Part shown: in pieces, positions 47,225-59,957 of the stretch
Position numbering within the stretch: the stretch's first letter is position 1
Layout of the letters: every line of letters starts with the position of its first letter
NCBI GenBank assembly: GCA_001949185.1
Contig: BDGG01000005.1
Coordinates: forward strand, 496,001 to 560,000
DNA length: 64,000 nucleotides
DNA from: Ramazzottius varieornatus
Lineage: Eukaryota; Tardigrada; Eutardigrada; Parachela; Ramazzottiidae
Direction: 5' to 3'
Notes under the pieces: model-generated
What the model was told of the DNA's origin: nothing
Database searches by the model: none
What the model saw: only the letters and a program-made list of their open reading frames with translations
Translations under genes and position numbers: made by a program

Positions 47225-48830
47225 GCTGTTACGCTCGAAGATGAAAAGGTGACTTCGGATTTGGCGTTCCCGACGAGACGTTACACGGTGCAACTTCGAC
47301 ATCGGCAGCTGGGCTTTTGGGGCCTCGCCGACTTCTTCGAGCAAGTTCTTCTGACTCAAGTTCTCAGGATCCATTCTGTACGATCTATTTCTTGAACAGC
47401 AAGCTTACTTTTTAACAAAGGCAACGTACGTACGTGATCATTTTTAAATCTTTTTTGGTGACTTTTGTCAAGATGTGCGCTACACGTACGATACGCAACG
47501 ACCACTCCTCCTTTTCTCATTGACGCAAGTACGTTCTTTTGTCCAGGTTTCTTGTCTGCGTTACAGGGTTTTGGCAATGTCTTACCGTGTATTTTGCCTA
47601 TTTACCATGGGTATCGTCTATGTATTCTGTGCATTTTTTCTGAACCCGTCACTAATGTTGTAAAACAAGGCGGTATAAAGTATAAACTCGACTGTGAGCA
47701 TGTCGTTGTTGTTTTCGGGTTCTTTATGTTGAAGGAAGTGGACTTCCTAAAAGGCATACAAAGTGATATCGAAAACGACGAGGGAAGGCCATGCAAGAAG
47801 GAACCGCGAGCTGGTTGGACAGGACATATGGACTCTCTGAAGGATCATCAATCTTTATCGTAGTCGTAACTGTCCATCGAATGCATTACTAGCCACTGTT
47901 TTAGGTCCCTCGTATGGCCAGAATATCATTGTAAATCTAGCCATTCCGAACTTCCATCCTATCAAACAAGGAGCTGGGGCAGTGGCTTGCGGACATTTGG
48001 TGTGTAAAGACGGTGGCGTTCAGCTAGCTATTTTTAGTTCGGAATTCATCAGATTGCTCATCTCCACGAGCCTCATCTCCCAATAGGCTCGTAGATGGCG
48101 CTGTTTGCCGAATCTTGTGGGCAAATAACTCAAGCAAAGCGGTAGCACAGGCGTCGTTCTCGTTCTCGCCCCTGCTGTCCAACCCGTCGACGAACAACGC
48201 TACAGAGGTGGTTTGGAAACAAGGAAAGTTTGAGCATCATCAGCCCGTTATGGTGTTTAGATGCCAAGGAGCAGTGAACTTCCTAGTGTCAGGTCCCAGC
48301 TAACCACGCCCATATCGCCTGCCCGTAGAACCCATCATGGACAGCTGGAGCGAGCTCCCGAATCTACGGGACAGTAGCCTGGTACAACATCAATGTAAAC
48401 GTATCTTCGAAACCTGGTTTCTTCCGTAGTCCCCATGTGCTCGCCACAGTGAAATCCCGGCAGTCTGGAAAGCTTGCTAAAGCGAGAGCACGACGAGCTT
48501 TCACAAGACCGGGGCGTCGTGGACCTGCTGTAAGATATCCTGTAAGCTTTCTCACTTCACCTTACTGGCTACGGCGAGAGTAGAGCAATAATCCAAGATT
48601 CAACCGGTCACCAAGCGTCTCATTCTAGGGAACGGACCTTGCAGTTTTGCCGGTGCAGTGGGGCGAAGATGGCGCACATTGCGCGTCGTCTTTTCACTCT
48701 ACCAACACCTTCGCTTGCGCTTTTGCAGACAATATGGCGTCGCACTATTGTCCCGCGCCGACCAGAGTGGACACGGAAATGTGCTGAAAAGAAAATTATG
48801 ATGGTGAAGCAGTTTGGACAAGGTCAGCAG
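47225..48830. other. Gene-free region downstream of BCL-2 gene
   Basis: The 3' UTR of the BCL-2-like gene is followed by unassigned sequence. No conserved coding is present in any frame and no repeat was recognised. Confidence 0.4.
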
Positions 48831-49790
48831 TAAGGTCAGAAGGATTAAGCGATTGCTCGAGGGGAGACACCTGTGTTTATCCTCTTTGTTTTCATCCCCG
48901 CTCATTATCTCTTTATTCACGCGTCGCATTATAGCTGCTTTCAAACCACAGGACTCCTGCGGTGACTCCACTGATCGTTCCAAAATGAACCTAAGTTCGG
49001 ACGTACCTGTCGCCACGTCCGATCCCCGAACTGACTTCGTGCTTCCTGGTCCAACTTGGACTTTAGGCAGAACGACCAACCGTCAAGACCGCTACTTGGT
49101 CAAGACTATCGACGTCACTGACCTCCGGTCGACAAAAGAGAAGCAAATATGGCTACTTCGAGCAAGCTTATGAATGTTGTAAAGACGTGTCCGTTATTGA
49201 CCACACGTCTTCCACACGACAAACACGCGACACAAACCGGTTATCCGATGAACGTCCAATTGACTTTGAATTGCATCCGTATACAGACGCGTTCAAAGTG
49301 ACGGACCAGCAGACCATCGTAGATATTTCTCGTTAGAATGTTCATATTTTCCTCTGTTGAATACCTTATGGCTGCTCCTCGCTTACAGTGTCCATGTGGC
49401 AAACCAAGGTTGTTGGTCTGTGCAAACTCGAAATAAAGTTTGATTCATCACGTTCGAGGTGTGAAAGGATGAATATTAGCTTCCTTTAGGAATACTTCGG
49501 TTATCGCTTAGGGTGGCCACGATCGTTCGTCAGTAGATATCACTCCGACCAATTTTTTGGGGAACTTCGTTACAAGGCACACTGTCGTGCATTATGACGC
49601 CGACAAGTGCAAGTTAGCAAGTTGTCTGCATAATGTTGGATATTCCCTCGAGATACATTGGTATTGAGGATAGCAGAGTGTTAATTTGATCAACAGTTGT
49701 TTGAGGCTTCTTGTTGACGGGCACTACAAGCGTAATCGTTAGACGGATATGCCAACTGAATAATTAACAGCCCATCCCAGATGTCAAGTG
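48830..49790. mobile_element. piggyBac-like remnant, copy 1
   Basis: This aligns in three blocks with 51620-52470: the GGGGAGACACCTG block (about 48836-48880), the GTAAAGACGTGTCCGTTATT block with the following ACCACACGTCTTCCACACGA (49110-49310), and the GTGTTAATTTGATCAACAG block (49655-49790). No intact transposase is present. Its transposon identity is inferred from copy 2. Confidence 0.45.
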
Positions 49791-50760
49791 TTTATGTTTC
49801 AAGTGCACTCAGATTCGCCGTGGATGTCAATAGATTTTCTGTATCATTGCTGGTGTCACTACCTGTGGGCTTGCCATAAGGCAAGATGTTCTCCCCTCGA
49901 AGTTTTAGAGATGTAAAGGTACTCATCCGAAGAAACATACCTACATACCAGGTTTGGGAATTTGTCGTCGTGAAGGTAATCATCCTTGTTTGGATCCGTG
50001 ACATTCGAGCTCGTCGATGATCAACTACGGTCTCATCATACTCGGACGAAGAGTATCCATAATATGATTCCATATGCATCTGTTAAGTGACCTTTAGACA
50101 AGGAGTGATGTAACAAACTTCGTAAGCCGATACACTTGTTGTTCATTTTGGCGGTACCAGTGTCTCTAAATGTTCCGAACTCTCATCCGTGGGTTCTCGC
50201 CAGCTTTTAGACCTAACCCAGCTATCTTCCGACAAAACTGAAGATCGAGGTCAGGTTTCACGTCGAGATAAATCAAAATGCCTCGATGGATAGTTTGATA
50301 CGGATATCGATACGATTGAACGCTTTGAAATACCACCTGTATGAAATCCGCTTTTGCTGTTTGGCTGGTAGTCGATTACCAGCTTTTATGCATGGATTAT
50401 AAACTCCGTATGCATTATGCATTTATGCATGAATATCAAGGACGAGACAGAGTCTGTTTTGCACCTGTGAACTGGTAGCTGATCGCTTGGACTTGACCTT
50501 TCAAACTGGAAAGTCCAAATCTGCAATCCGAAACTTCAAATGGCGGCCGTGAGATGGAACCTCCGTGTGAAAATATTCGCGCAACCTGCGGGTCTTACGT
50601 TCTCTCTTCCTACCACTGTAATTATCCTTTCAAGTAGCAAAAAATTTGATCCATTCAGTATTTCCGACGTACGCTGACTAAGGTGACGGTCGCATTTTTG
50701 CAGTTCATGGACCGAGCTTGATGAATTGGCTCGCTGATATTACCGTGCATCAAATTGTCT
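49791..50760. other. Unassigned region
   Basis: A minus-strand frame of ~95 codons (50079-49792) adjoins the piggyBac-like copy and could be its N-terminal coding end, but it has no diagnostic motif. Otherwise nothing is recognised. Confidence 0.3.
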
Positions 50761-51270
50761 CATTTACGATTTCGATGCGTGCAATGAGGGACTTGTTATC
50801 GTCATGATTAATAGTCGAAATGTTCAGCAGCCATGTCAAAGGATGGCTCCCACCGTTCGCCCATAAAGATTGACGATACACTTCATAACTTGTAATGGTT
50901 GCGACGGCGTCCATGCAAACCGCCGATCAATTCACTTTCCTTCCTGTAGTAACCACTCAATCGCTTTGTCAGGTTTGGCTTGATCAAAAGATGCTTTGAA
51001 TGCGCATTCTATCATATCGCTAACCAGGCAGGAAATCTCCCCTCGTCAAACTAACGGAACGCCGCTCTGCGTGGCTAATTGCGACTTCCGGTAAGATGAT
51101 GGATCATGTATACACCGTTGTCCGTAAACGAATTCTTCTTCACCAAACACCGTTCTCATCTTTCAGTCGGCTAATCTCGTAATCCGCTGCTCACACGATT
51201 CGTCAAGTGATGCTGATCCATACGGGCGATTCTGCGGTTGGTCTCACGACTGTCCTACACGTGCACGTGT
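50760..51270. repeat. Dispersed 0.5 kb repeat, copy 1
   Basis: About 500 bp is collinear with 58640-59150. Shared words include CTTGTTATCGTCATGATTAA, GTCCATGCAAACCGCCGATC and ATTCTATCATATCGCTA with CAGGCAGGAAATCTCC. Copies are diverged by many substitutions and small gaps. Neither has an intact open frame. Confidence 0.6.
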
Positions 51271-51619
51271 CCTCGAGGTTAATTATTATACCAATAATAT
51301 TTTTGAGTCACGCTGTGGGCAGCGCGATTCCGATGCGCACCGGTTCCCGGAAATACTAAATACTGCCAAAAAAGATGGTGTGGCTTCTAGGATAAAACCA
51401 AGGGTTATGCGGCTGCGAAGACCCATATCGCCTGGCCAGGACCTCAGTTACAAGATCGAGCCGCGACAGAAGGCCTTTGTGTTGGTAGCTCCCAACTGAA
51501 CTGCCTAATGTGACGAACTTCGCAGACTTTTGGGCGCCACTCGATATGGTCATTCGTGCCAAAGCAGAGTGAGCAGGCCTTTTGTTTTCTCACTGGGAAG
51601 CGCAGTTTAGAGCGAGGTG

Positions 51620-52470
51620 AGTAGTGAGGTCAGAAAGATTAAGCAGTTGCCCGAGGGGAGACACCTGCATGTGTTTCTCTCTTAATATTCAGAGATATCG
51701 TCCTTCTCTCTGTGTGCGTTATGATCAGAACGATTCCCAAAAATAGCATAATTTTCAACTCATCAATCGATGACGGATGGAACCACCGTCGGAGAGGCTG
51801 GCACTTGTCTTGCTTCCTTATACGGTTTACTCTGGGAACAAAAGAGGCAAAGGATAACCGATCAAGAAACAATTCAACGTCACTGACCTCCGCCCGACAA
51901 AACATGGGCAAATATGGCTACCTTGGGCAAGCATATGAATATTGTAAAGACGTGTCCGTTATTGACCACACGTCTTCCACACGACAAACACGCGACACAA
52001 ACCGGTTGTTCGAAGAAGGTCCGCTTGGCTTTGAATTGCACCTGTATACAGACACCGTTACCGTGATGGACGAGCAGACGACAGTATGCGTTCGAGACGT
52101 GGTAGGATAAAACTAATATCAGATTTTACATAGAGTAAATACAAATGTCAGTCGAAGAGCCTATTACCATTCTGTGCAAAGGTTATTTTGAGCGCTCTGT
52201 AAAGAGCTCGAGGGCAGCAGCAGTAGTGATGATATTGATGAGTGACGGACATTTTGCAAAAGAGACCAAATGTGTATCATGGAGTGTCCCGTGAACTGAT
52301 GAAGAGCATGTCCATCTATTGAAATATTCCCCGGAGATACATTAATGAAGAGGACAAAGTGTTAATTTGATCAACAGACTGTTGGGCTTTTTGTTAATGG
52401 GCACTACAAGTGTAATCATTAGACAGATATGCTCATTGAATAATTAACAACCCGGACCAAATGTCAATAT
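51620..52470. mobile_element. piggyBac-like remnant, copy 2
   Basis: The minus strand (about 51911-51640) reads VELFLDRLSFASFV, then RRWFHPSSIDELKIMLFLGI, which fits the start of the piggyBac DDE_Tnp_1_7 domain (a W..T.EELK.FLGI pattern). The frame then ends, so it is a truncated relic. Blocks shared with 48830-49790 show it is one of two related copies. Terminal TTAA sites were not established. Confidence 0.5.
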
Positions 52471-55400
52471 TTCACCCTGAAACAGATCACCATTTTGCCT
52501 TGAATATTAAGTTAGCAAATTCGTGCTGTTACTGTTATGATTACCGCACCGGTGGATATCCATCACTGTTCGCCGCTGTGCGGTTAACTTATTGAGAGCG
52601 GTTGTGGGTAAATTTTGGTTGTACGGTTGTGACGATGATACTGCCGGCTTAATTTACAGTCATTCTGCGGAAGAACCCGGAAGTTAGAATATCATTGATG
52701 CTATAAAGTTTTCGAATTTTACTTCATGAAGCCATAAGTCGGAGGGTCATTATGTGCTACTTAACGCGTGATATTTGAGCCTGTTTACGATCAGCCATCA
52801 TCATTATTCGGTAGAAAGTTTCCATCTGTTGGCCGACCTTCGAGTTGACATACGGACGATAAATTTACATTTGCTATTGGATCGAGATGCCGTAACACGC
52901 ATGGACCGCAAACCGACATCGCATTGCTTACTTCCAGTGGTCATCTCTGCTTTGACTCCACTGGATGATCATTTCAACGAATGCGGCTTCCTAGATACAG
53001 CCGTCGAAAACTACTCTTTAGCGAGCTTTCCCTCTAGCGATTTTTTGTCTGGGGCGAAGTACTGGTCGCCTAGTCTAGTTGTCGCCGGTCAGGCGTGACA
53101 AAGCGCCAGTTCATAAATCATCGCTAATTAATTCTCAAAATGAATTACTGCTATCTCCGGACAGACACGCGCCAGATCAAGAAGATTATTTACAGTACCA
53201 AAAGCCTTCATGACGAATGTACAAACGGAGAATGGAGTGCAAAACAATTCCAACCGGTTTCAAGATTCGGTAGATGCTAGACAGAGCAGTGCACCATTAG
53301 TAGAAAAGTTGATTTCGATTCTAGAGGAACCAACGTTGAAAAACCAAGGTCCAGTAAAATCGATCCGAGAGATCCGACATCAGCCAGAAAATAAAAACAA
53401 TATGAAGTGGAATTTCAGACTTAACCTCGACCACGCCCAACGCTGCAAAGGCTTCCAGGCCCACCATGCTTTGGAAGGGATTGAAGAGATATAAACATAA
53501 ACAGAACAGTCGAAAGGACGGAAACAACGAAGAGGACTGTGCAGTAACTGAACACAAATGACGATAAAAGCCGTATAATAATTACAGATGACGGCCGGAA
53601 GGAGAGAAGAGAGGAGGGAGGAAGGAGATCACTCGGTCATGTTCGTGTTATTGCAAGTGGCTGTTATCACCCAACACTTTCCACCATCAAAGTTCCCTTC
53701 GTGGTCAGTCAGCCGTTGAGTGTGATCTGTGTCGAGACGATTCGACAGGTGGCGCCCCTCCTTGACGTGTGATGTAATGCCAGAATCGAGTCACCACAGC
53801 CGAGGAGCTGGACCCAATCCGCCCCAGCACGTTTCTTCCTTGTCCATCAACGGCGTCCTGAAAAGAAAGGAACATATATTAACTCTCAGCCGTTTGAAGT
53901 TTCGCAAAGCTGGACAAGAAAGAAAAGGCACGTTGTTGGCCGTTGGTCTGGCCGAAAGTTCCCAGACGCTTCAAGCGTTCGGTTTTCAAAGACAACGTTC
54001 AAAAGCTTGAAATTGTTATCCACACAGCGTCTCAATGGTGGTCTAACAAGTTTAAAAGGATTCTGTAACGACTGCGATAATTTTCTCACGTTTAACCCGA
54101 GTCAAGATACCTTGCTTGAGTCGTACTGTATTGCGAGGCGCTTTGAATATTCATTAAATCGACGAAACGCACTGGGGTATTTTTGAATTGGCCAACGCCC
54201 AATACTAACGTCCCAGCAAAGCCTTTCTTCGAGAGCATAAGGTTTCGCTCCAAAGCGATAGTTTTCGAATTTGAGTGTTTGATCAAAACGGCGAACAGCA
54301 GTTTGGCGACACGTGTGTCAGTGTGTGTGTGGGACGACTTGTGATAACATGTTTGAAGTTGATTTTAAATCCGTCATTAGAGGACTTCAGCACGCGTCAA
54401 GCCCACGACTTTGAACATCTTCACTCTGTTTATTCGACTGGGTAAATTTGCACTTGAAAGGTATAATCAGAGATGGAATCAGCCACTTGATAATCATAAG
54501 TCAACGCAGGTGCGGACATACGACCGATCGCGAGGGACCTTTTAAGGGCATCAATCTCATATCTGCCTTGACTCTTCATATTTGACATCTCTTCTTTCCC
54601 TTAGTCAAACATTTTCCACCGTAATCACATTATGTCTCCAAACAAAAGAACAAGTTTTGATAGGCCCCATCTTTCGCCCAAAATATCCAGTCTTCCCTCA
54701 CACTGTTCATGTCCTGTTTTGCCATCCCGCACTAATTTATATCCGTTCACTTAACCCAAACTGCCTCCTAATAAACCTTCACGACCAGAAGGCGCTCTTC
54801 CGGAAATCCTTCATCATTTAATTAGCCAATTATTGTGTGCGCTATTATACGCTGTTAGAAGACCATCCTAGTTATCACTTCCGTGTTGACATAATGTGAT
54901 TGAAAAGGGAACCGAAACAATCGATTGTTATTCTAATGCCCAACATAGCGAATTGTATCATCGTGTCTTTCTTTTCAGTGACTGTGCCACCGTCCAGTAT
55001 GGTTTTTCCCATGAAACACCCACCCGAATCACAAAATGGGTAGTCAATCAAATATCCCGCTTATCAAAGCACATCGAAGCGCATCAAAGCGGGATACTGC
55101 TTCGAAGCGGGGTGAAGCGGAGTAAATAAATTAAATTGTGACATTTCCGATGTGCTTGACTTGCTCCTGATTACCATCGACGATGGGCAACTCCCTCTTT
55201 TGACTAAGCGTTAACAGCCCTTCGAACGCCGTTCAAATTCAGTTTAAAGACTTCGCAACACATGTTGCAAATGTGTAACTGCTAAGCAAACATTTCACTC
55301 TTGACAGACGAAGCGAGACGACGTTTCAACTTTCAAGTCGTAAAAGCGCGGCTTCTCAAACGTCATATCTATATTGAAGAGCTGGTCAGCGGCAGTCAAT

Positions 55401-55472
55401 ACGGAAGGTGGTTCTATGTTTGTGATGTCAAGCGAGGGATATGACTTTTGTAACGACAGCGGCATTTTGTTG
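52471..55472. other. Gene-poor 3 kb region
   Basis: There is no supported gene. A purine-rich tract (AGGAGGGAGGAAGGAGA-like) is at about 53590-53630. A small tandem of CGAAGCG/CAAAGCG words is at about 55060-55125. Open frames here lack recognisable domains. Confidence 0.4.
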
Positions 55473-57420
55473 TCATCCTAAGAACGGTTTGGGGATAAAC
55501 AAACAGCTTCCGCCCACCAACTGATGACCGAAGAGAAGATATTTGCGCATCGAAAAATAGTTGCAGTGCTTACCGTAGTCTGGAACATTTGCAGGTCAAA
55601 TTCGTCGCCAATCTGGGCCAGTCGACAGGCGATGCGGTACTCGAGCTTCTTCATCCGCGTCGCGTCGGCCTCCGACAGGGTTCGCTTTCTTCGTGGGCGC
55701 AGACCGGAAGTGACGATGTCGGGCAGGTCCCAGCTGGCTTCTTCGTCTCGAAACATGTCGGGCGAGTGAGACGCGGTCGAGGAAGCTCCGTCATCGCTGA
55801 ATGGCTCATCTTCGTGTGCGCGATTTAAGTGAACGGCTTTATGCGGAGAAGGACCCATGTCGGGAGCCTCACCGTCGATCGCGTCACCTGCCACCAGAAA
55901 AACTGTTAAAACAATAATGAAAATCAAGTCGTAACTTTTAGAAAAATACATTGCCAGGTGGATCAATTTGAAAGGGGTTCGAGGAGGGACGACAAGTGGA
56001 CAAGTGAGTGGACATTGGGGCGAGCAATTATGACGGCCGCACGTGCATTTCGACCGGCGATTGACAGCTGGCGCCTACTGCATCTCAATTGGAATTGGTC
56101 AACATTATCATTTATCGTCAAAATCCTCTTTATATGTTTTATGGCGGAGTGAGGATCTCTTCGCATTGTCTGCTGATACTGTGGATTGCTCGGCGGTTAC
56201 GAAACTTGTTGTTGCTCATCTTACGGCATCGAAGTGCGCCACTATACTAACAGTTGATATCTTCTGTCAAAGAGGTGAAATTTGAGCAGCTGCTTTTCAG
56301 ATGCCTTATGCAAGATTAGACCGACTCGCATGTCCATCACGAAAACTTCATCGATGCCCTTTTCTGTCGTCTGTCCATCGAACAAAGGAGAAAAACAACC
56401 TGTTTGCGCAAAGTACGAATCAGAGCGGTTGCCGTACTTAATTATCCTAGCACAGCCGAACTTCCGTGGCTAAAGCTGCCTTAACCGCGGCGAAAAGGAA
56501 GAAAACTACACCGCTGACAAAGTGCCGCTAATTAGCGTGTTTACTTCCGACTGCTGGTGCTACCTTTCCCGTTTGAGTCATCGCAGAGTGATTATATCTG
56601 CTCGGATGAACCTCTTCAACAGACGGAGAGAAGCAGCTAATCGCCAATGCACTTGTTGTTTTCTTGTCCTACTAATCCCGTCTTCTGGGTTCTGGGTTCT
56701 GGCGCCTTTCAACCTTGCACCTGTCGATCGATGAAACATAAGAGCAGCACGGACAATCACAGAGTGACACTGAAATGAGCAGACTCTGATCTCATTGCAC
56801 TATGTAAATAAACCTACAGGTTGTCCTTGTTACCATTATCCCTTGGCCGTCATATCATGCGGATTAGTCATGCAAAATTACAGTAGAAAAGAGAACTTCC
56901 ATCACTATGTAAATAGAATGGAGGCTCGGTACTTACTGTGGAAGGAATTTTCCCGTTGCGCATCGAGCTCTTCCAAAGAGTGGTCCGCCGCTTGTGTTCG
57001 AAAGTTCTCCCAGAAGAGACTCAGTGAGGGACGACTTAATAGATGACGGCGCATCGTCAGCGAAGATCCAGCCCAGATGCAGGCATCAAACGGGAAGTTA
57101 GAAGCTCGGGAAGGACCGAATAACAGTGGTGATTTGGAGCGGACTGTGACGCTCAACTGAAGGTCCAGCTTGACTTCCGGTTGGAGACGACTACGGTCTT
57201 CGTCGGCCAGCATCATGATGTGACTGAAGTCCGGGTCAACGGAAAGATTGTCCTGTTCTTCATCCGAGGTAGTTAACCAAAAGTCAGCGTCACCTGTGGA
57301 CGGGAAGAAGCGAGTGTTGGGAGGGCAGAAGAATCCACGAGGAGAACCATAGCCACTTTCGTCAGTGTGAGCAGGAGAAACAGGAACGGCGTCGAAGGAC
57401 TTGTTGGGCAGATCAGACAT
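55473..57420 (-). CDS. BH3-only protein, BIM-like
   Basis: BH3-only proteins trigger apoptosis by inserting one amphipathic helix into multidomain BCL-2 proteins. Exons 57420-56937, 55887-55574 and a probable last exon 55520-55473 give 281 residues. The first 160 residues are acidic and Ser/Pro-rich without a domain. BH3 lies at residues 244-262: EYRIACRLAQIGDEFDLQMF, which keeps I-A-x-x-L-x-x-I-G-D-E-F as in BIM. RKRTLSEADATRMKK precedes it. No BH1, BH2 or membrane anchor is found. If the exon 2 donor (55573) is not used, the frame reads on for about 30 residues, an alternative C-terminus. The long intron (~1.05 kb) is unusual here. Confidence 0.82.
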
Positions 57421-58639
57421 AGTTGATGCTAGCTGCAACTAGTATAGAAGAGGAGGGGTCAACAGTGCTCATCATATTGCACGTAATGAATTGGTTTCAC
57501 TGAATCCACTCACAGTTGGCTCACTTGGGAAACTGGTACATGAAGTTCAGTGGCAGAAATCGGGAACGCGATCAGGGTTGGAGGATCCGGGAATGAACTG
57601 CATCCATCCACCTATTTCAAACACAGATATAATCGGTTTTGAACTGCAAAGTTTGCAACCCGACCGAGGAAGGAGAATGCACTGTTTATGAACTGGGGAA
57701 GTGAGAATACTCGTTCGGGTACTCGTATTCGAAGTGGAAAATGACCAGCTGACCAGGCAGACCAGACTCATATGTGCTACGACCGCCCTTCCAGCTCGTG
57801 TCAGCGAATCACCGCGAGAGATATGGAGATACAGTTTGTTACACGGTGGCAGGCGATGAGGGCATATCTCTGTGACGCAAGCAGTCGCAGGTCTTCCGTA
57901 GTTCTTCGGTGTTCTTCAACTTCTTTGCGGAGGGCTTTCTGCAGTCTTTCCCGCCGTTGTCAAATAAACTTTTGGAAGTCCGGTTTTTGAGGTCCTGAAA
58001 TATTTTCTGCGGCTGAATTACTTGAAGGTGCACACAAAAGATTTATTTACGGCAGTTTTACGCTGTGCTGAATCCCAGTTCAGGAGGTTTTGACGAACTA
58101 CGTACTTCTCGTCGGCTATCAGGGCAGACATATCCGGGATGACAAGGGTAGAGATTTCGATTCGGATATCCATAGAATTAAGCCCTTCATGACACAATTC
58201 AGATCACTAAGAGGTCTCAGATATTCATCTTCCCCAAGGTTGTGTTTAGGCGGGATTTGGCGCAGCATTGCGCTCATCTAGCTGGGCCTTTAACTACGTA
58301 ATCGATCCCCCAGTTAAGCATACTACAGTTTCAGGTTGGTTTCGGAGGACCTTGACGTCTGAATGCCGGCACCTCTGCTTCCCAGCTCGTTTCAACCTCG
58401 ACAAAGTCCACTGTCCCTGCAGAGAAAGTGAACTTTAACCTCGGCTAACTTAACTTCCGAACAAATACAAAAATCCAACCGTCGACTGAGCAAAGCGTCC
58501 ATACATTCACAGAACTGACTTCTCGTGGGTGAGTGGACAAAACCTATGTTGACACGGAATTTGTGTAATTTTCCAATTTGACGGATATGGTTGATTAGTT
58601 TGCCCACTGGTATAACCGCGCTTTAAACTGTCCCTTTTG
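57421..58639. other. Upstream region of BH3-only gene
   Basis: It probably includes the promoter and 5' UTR of the BH3-only gene. No conserved coding or RNA gene is visible. Confidence 0.4.
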
Positions 58640-59150
58640 ACGCGTGCAATTCGATGCTTGTTATCGTCATGATTAATAGTCAAAATGTTCGGAAGACCGT
58701 ACCAAATGGTGGCACCCGTCGCCCGGTCGTAAAACCCTCTTTCGAAAGATGGACGATCGATGGGCAACTCACAGCTTGTAGTGAGAGCGACGACGTCCAT
58801 GCAAACCGCCGATCAATTCATTTTCCGTCCTGTAATGACCACTCCATCGCTTTGCCAAAAGATCTTTCGACTGCACATTCTATCATATCGCTACCAGGCA
58901 GGAAATCTCCTATCATCAAACTAAGGGAATGGTCCGAGCGCCGCTGTGCGTGGCTAGTGCCAGCTTCCGCTTGGATGATGGATAGGTCATGTACCTTTGC
59001 ATCCAACAAATTTCTGTACCACCATCGGTAGATATTGGTCTGCTAATCCGCTGTTCACCCTGTCACACGATCTGTGTCAAACGACACAACTTTTCATACA
59101 GGCTATTTCTGCGGTTGGTCCCACGCCTGTCCGACACGTGTGCTTCGGCT
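58640..59150. repeat. Dispersed 0.5 kb repeat, copy 2
   Basis: Counterpart of 50760-51270 in the same orientation. Its minus strand has an open frame of ~95 codons (58800-58507) with ILTINHDDNKHRIARVK; copy 1 retains STINHDDNKSLIARI in the same place. The repeat may therefore derive from a coding transposon, of unknown family. Confidence 0.6.
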
Positions 59151-59178
59151 CACGGAAACCTGTTATGTCTGTCGCTGG

Positions 59179-59205
59179 TTTGTGTGCAGATTTTCTGCAC
59201 ACAAA
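59179..59205. repeat. Perfect 11-bp hairpin
   Basis: TTTGTGTGCAG, a five-base loop ATTTT, and CTGCACACAAA form a perfect hairpin. Role unknown. It sits just after the dispersed repeat copy. Confidence 0.5.
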
Positions 59206-59726
59206 TGACAAATTTAAAGAGACGCGCCAAGGAACCCATATGTTATTTTGGTAAACTTCCCTTTCCGGGTACCAGACTAGAGTCACTGGACTACCAGTTG
59301 GAAGCCAAGTGGCACCACCTCTGATTACCCTCGGGGTAACTACCCCAGCAGCCCAGCGACTGGGTAATTTACAGCGTGCGAAAATTCAATCAACCGCTCA
59401 TATTTGCACTCTCACATTTCAATGCTCACATTACACATGTGCACTGGTTTGATTGATCTGAAAGTCACATAAGACTTTTGATTTGCTTCTTAACCGGAAA
59501 TTCATCCCCAGTCTACTTAGCAAAGCTGCATGACCAATATTAATAAGCTCGATCTAGCTGCAGGATTCTTCAGTTCTCCTGCATCTGTGCGAGCATAGAG
59601 CGGACGTCTTCCGGAGAATTTATCTTATCGGTATACCGCACTTCGGTTTCGTCGATAACGTCAGTTTACTGCAACTACAGAGAGACCGACAGTACGTACC
59701 TGGCAGGCTGGCGACGCGTTCAAGGT
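59206..59726. other. Unassigned region
   Basis: About 520 bp without any recognised coding, RNA gene or repeat. Confidence 0.4.
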
Positions 59727-59870
59727 GTGTAGTGTACTGTAATTGCTTCATGAACTTGGCGAACTGACGTCAGAGTAAGCGTACAGTTTACGGGTACGAT
59801 GACGCATACAGCATGCGTTTACAATGACGCCATTCGCCAAGTTCATGAAGCATTACAGTATACTGTAAAT
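59727..59870. repeat. Foldback element upstream of rhodanese gene
   Basis: Arms 59731-59772 and 59825-59864 are near-perfect reverse complements (core GCTTCATGAACTTGGCGAA), ending in palindromic CAGTATACTG-type sequence. The element is ~140 bp, MITE-like, and ends about 90 bp before the rhodanese start codon. Confidence 0.7.
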
Positions 59871-59957
59871 GTATACTGCCCTAACGGGCTTAATGATCCT
59901 TGCAGTCACCTCGAGTACATCGTCGGAAGTGTCATTTTTACAGCGTGAGGACTCAAG

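Noticed and set aside
53210-53494. Plus-strand open frame of 94 codons
   Set aside because: It is polar sequence with no motif, no splice context and no family resemblance, so it is insufficient to call a gene.
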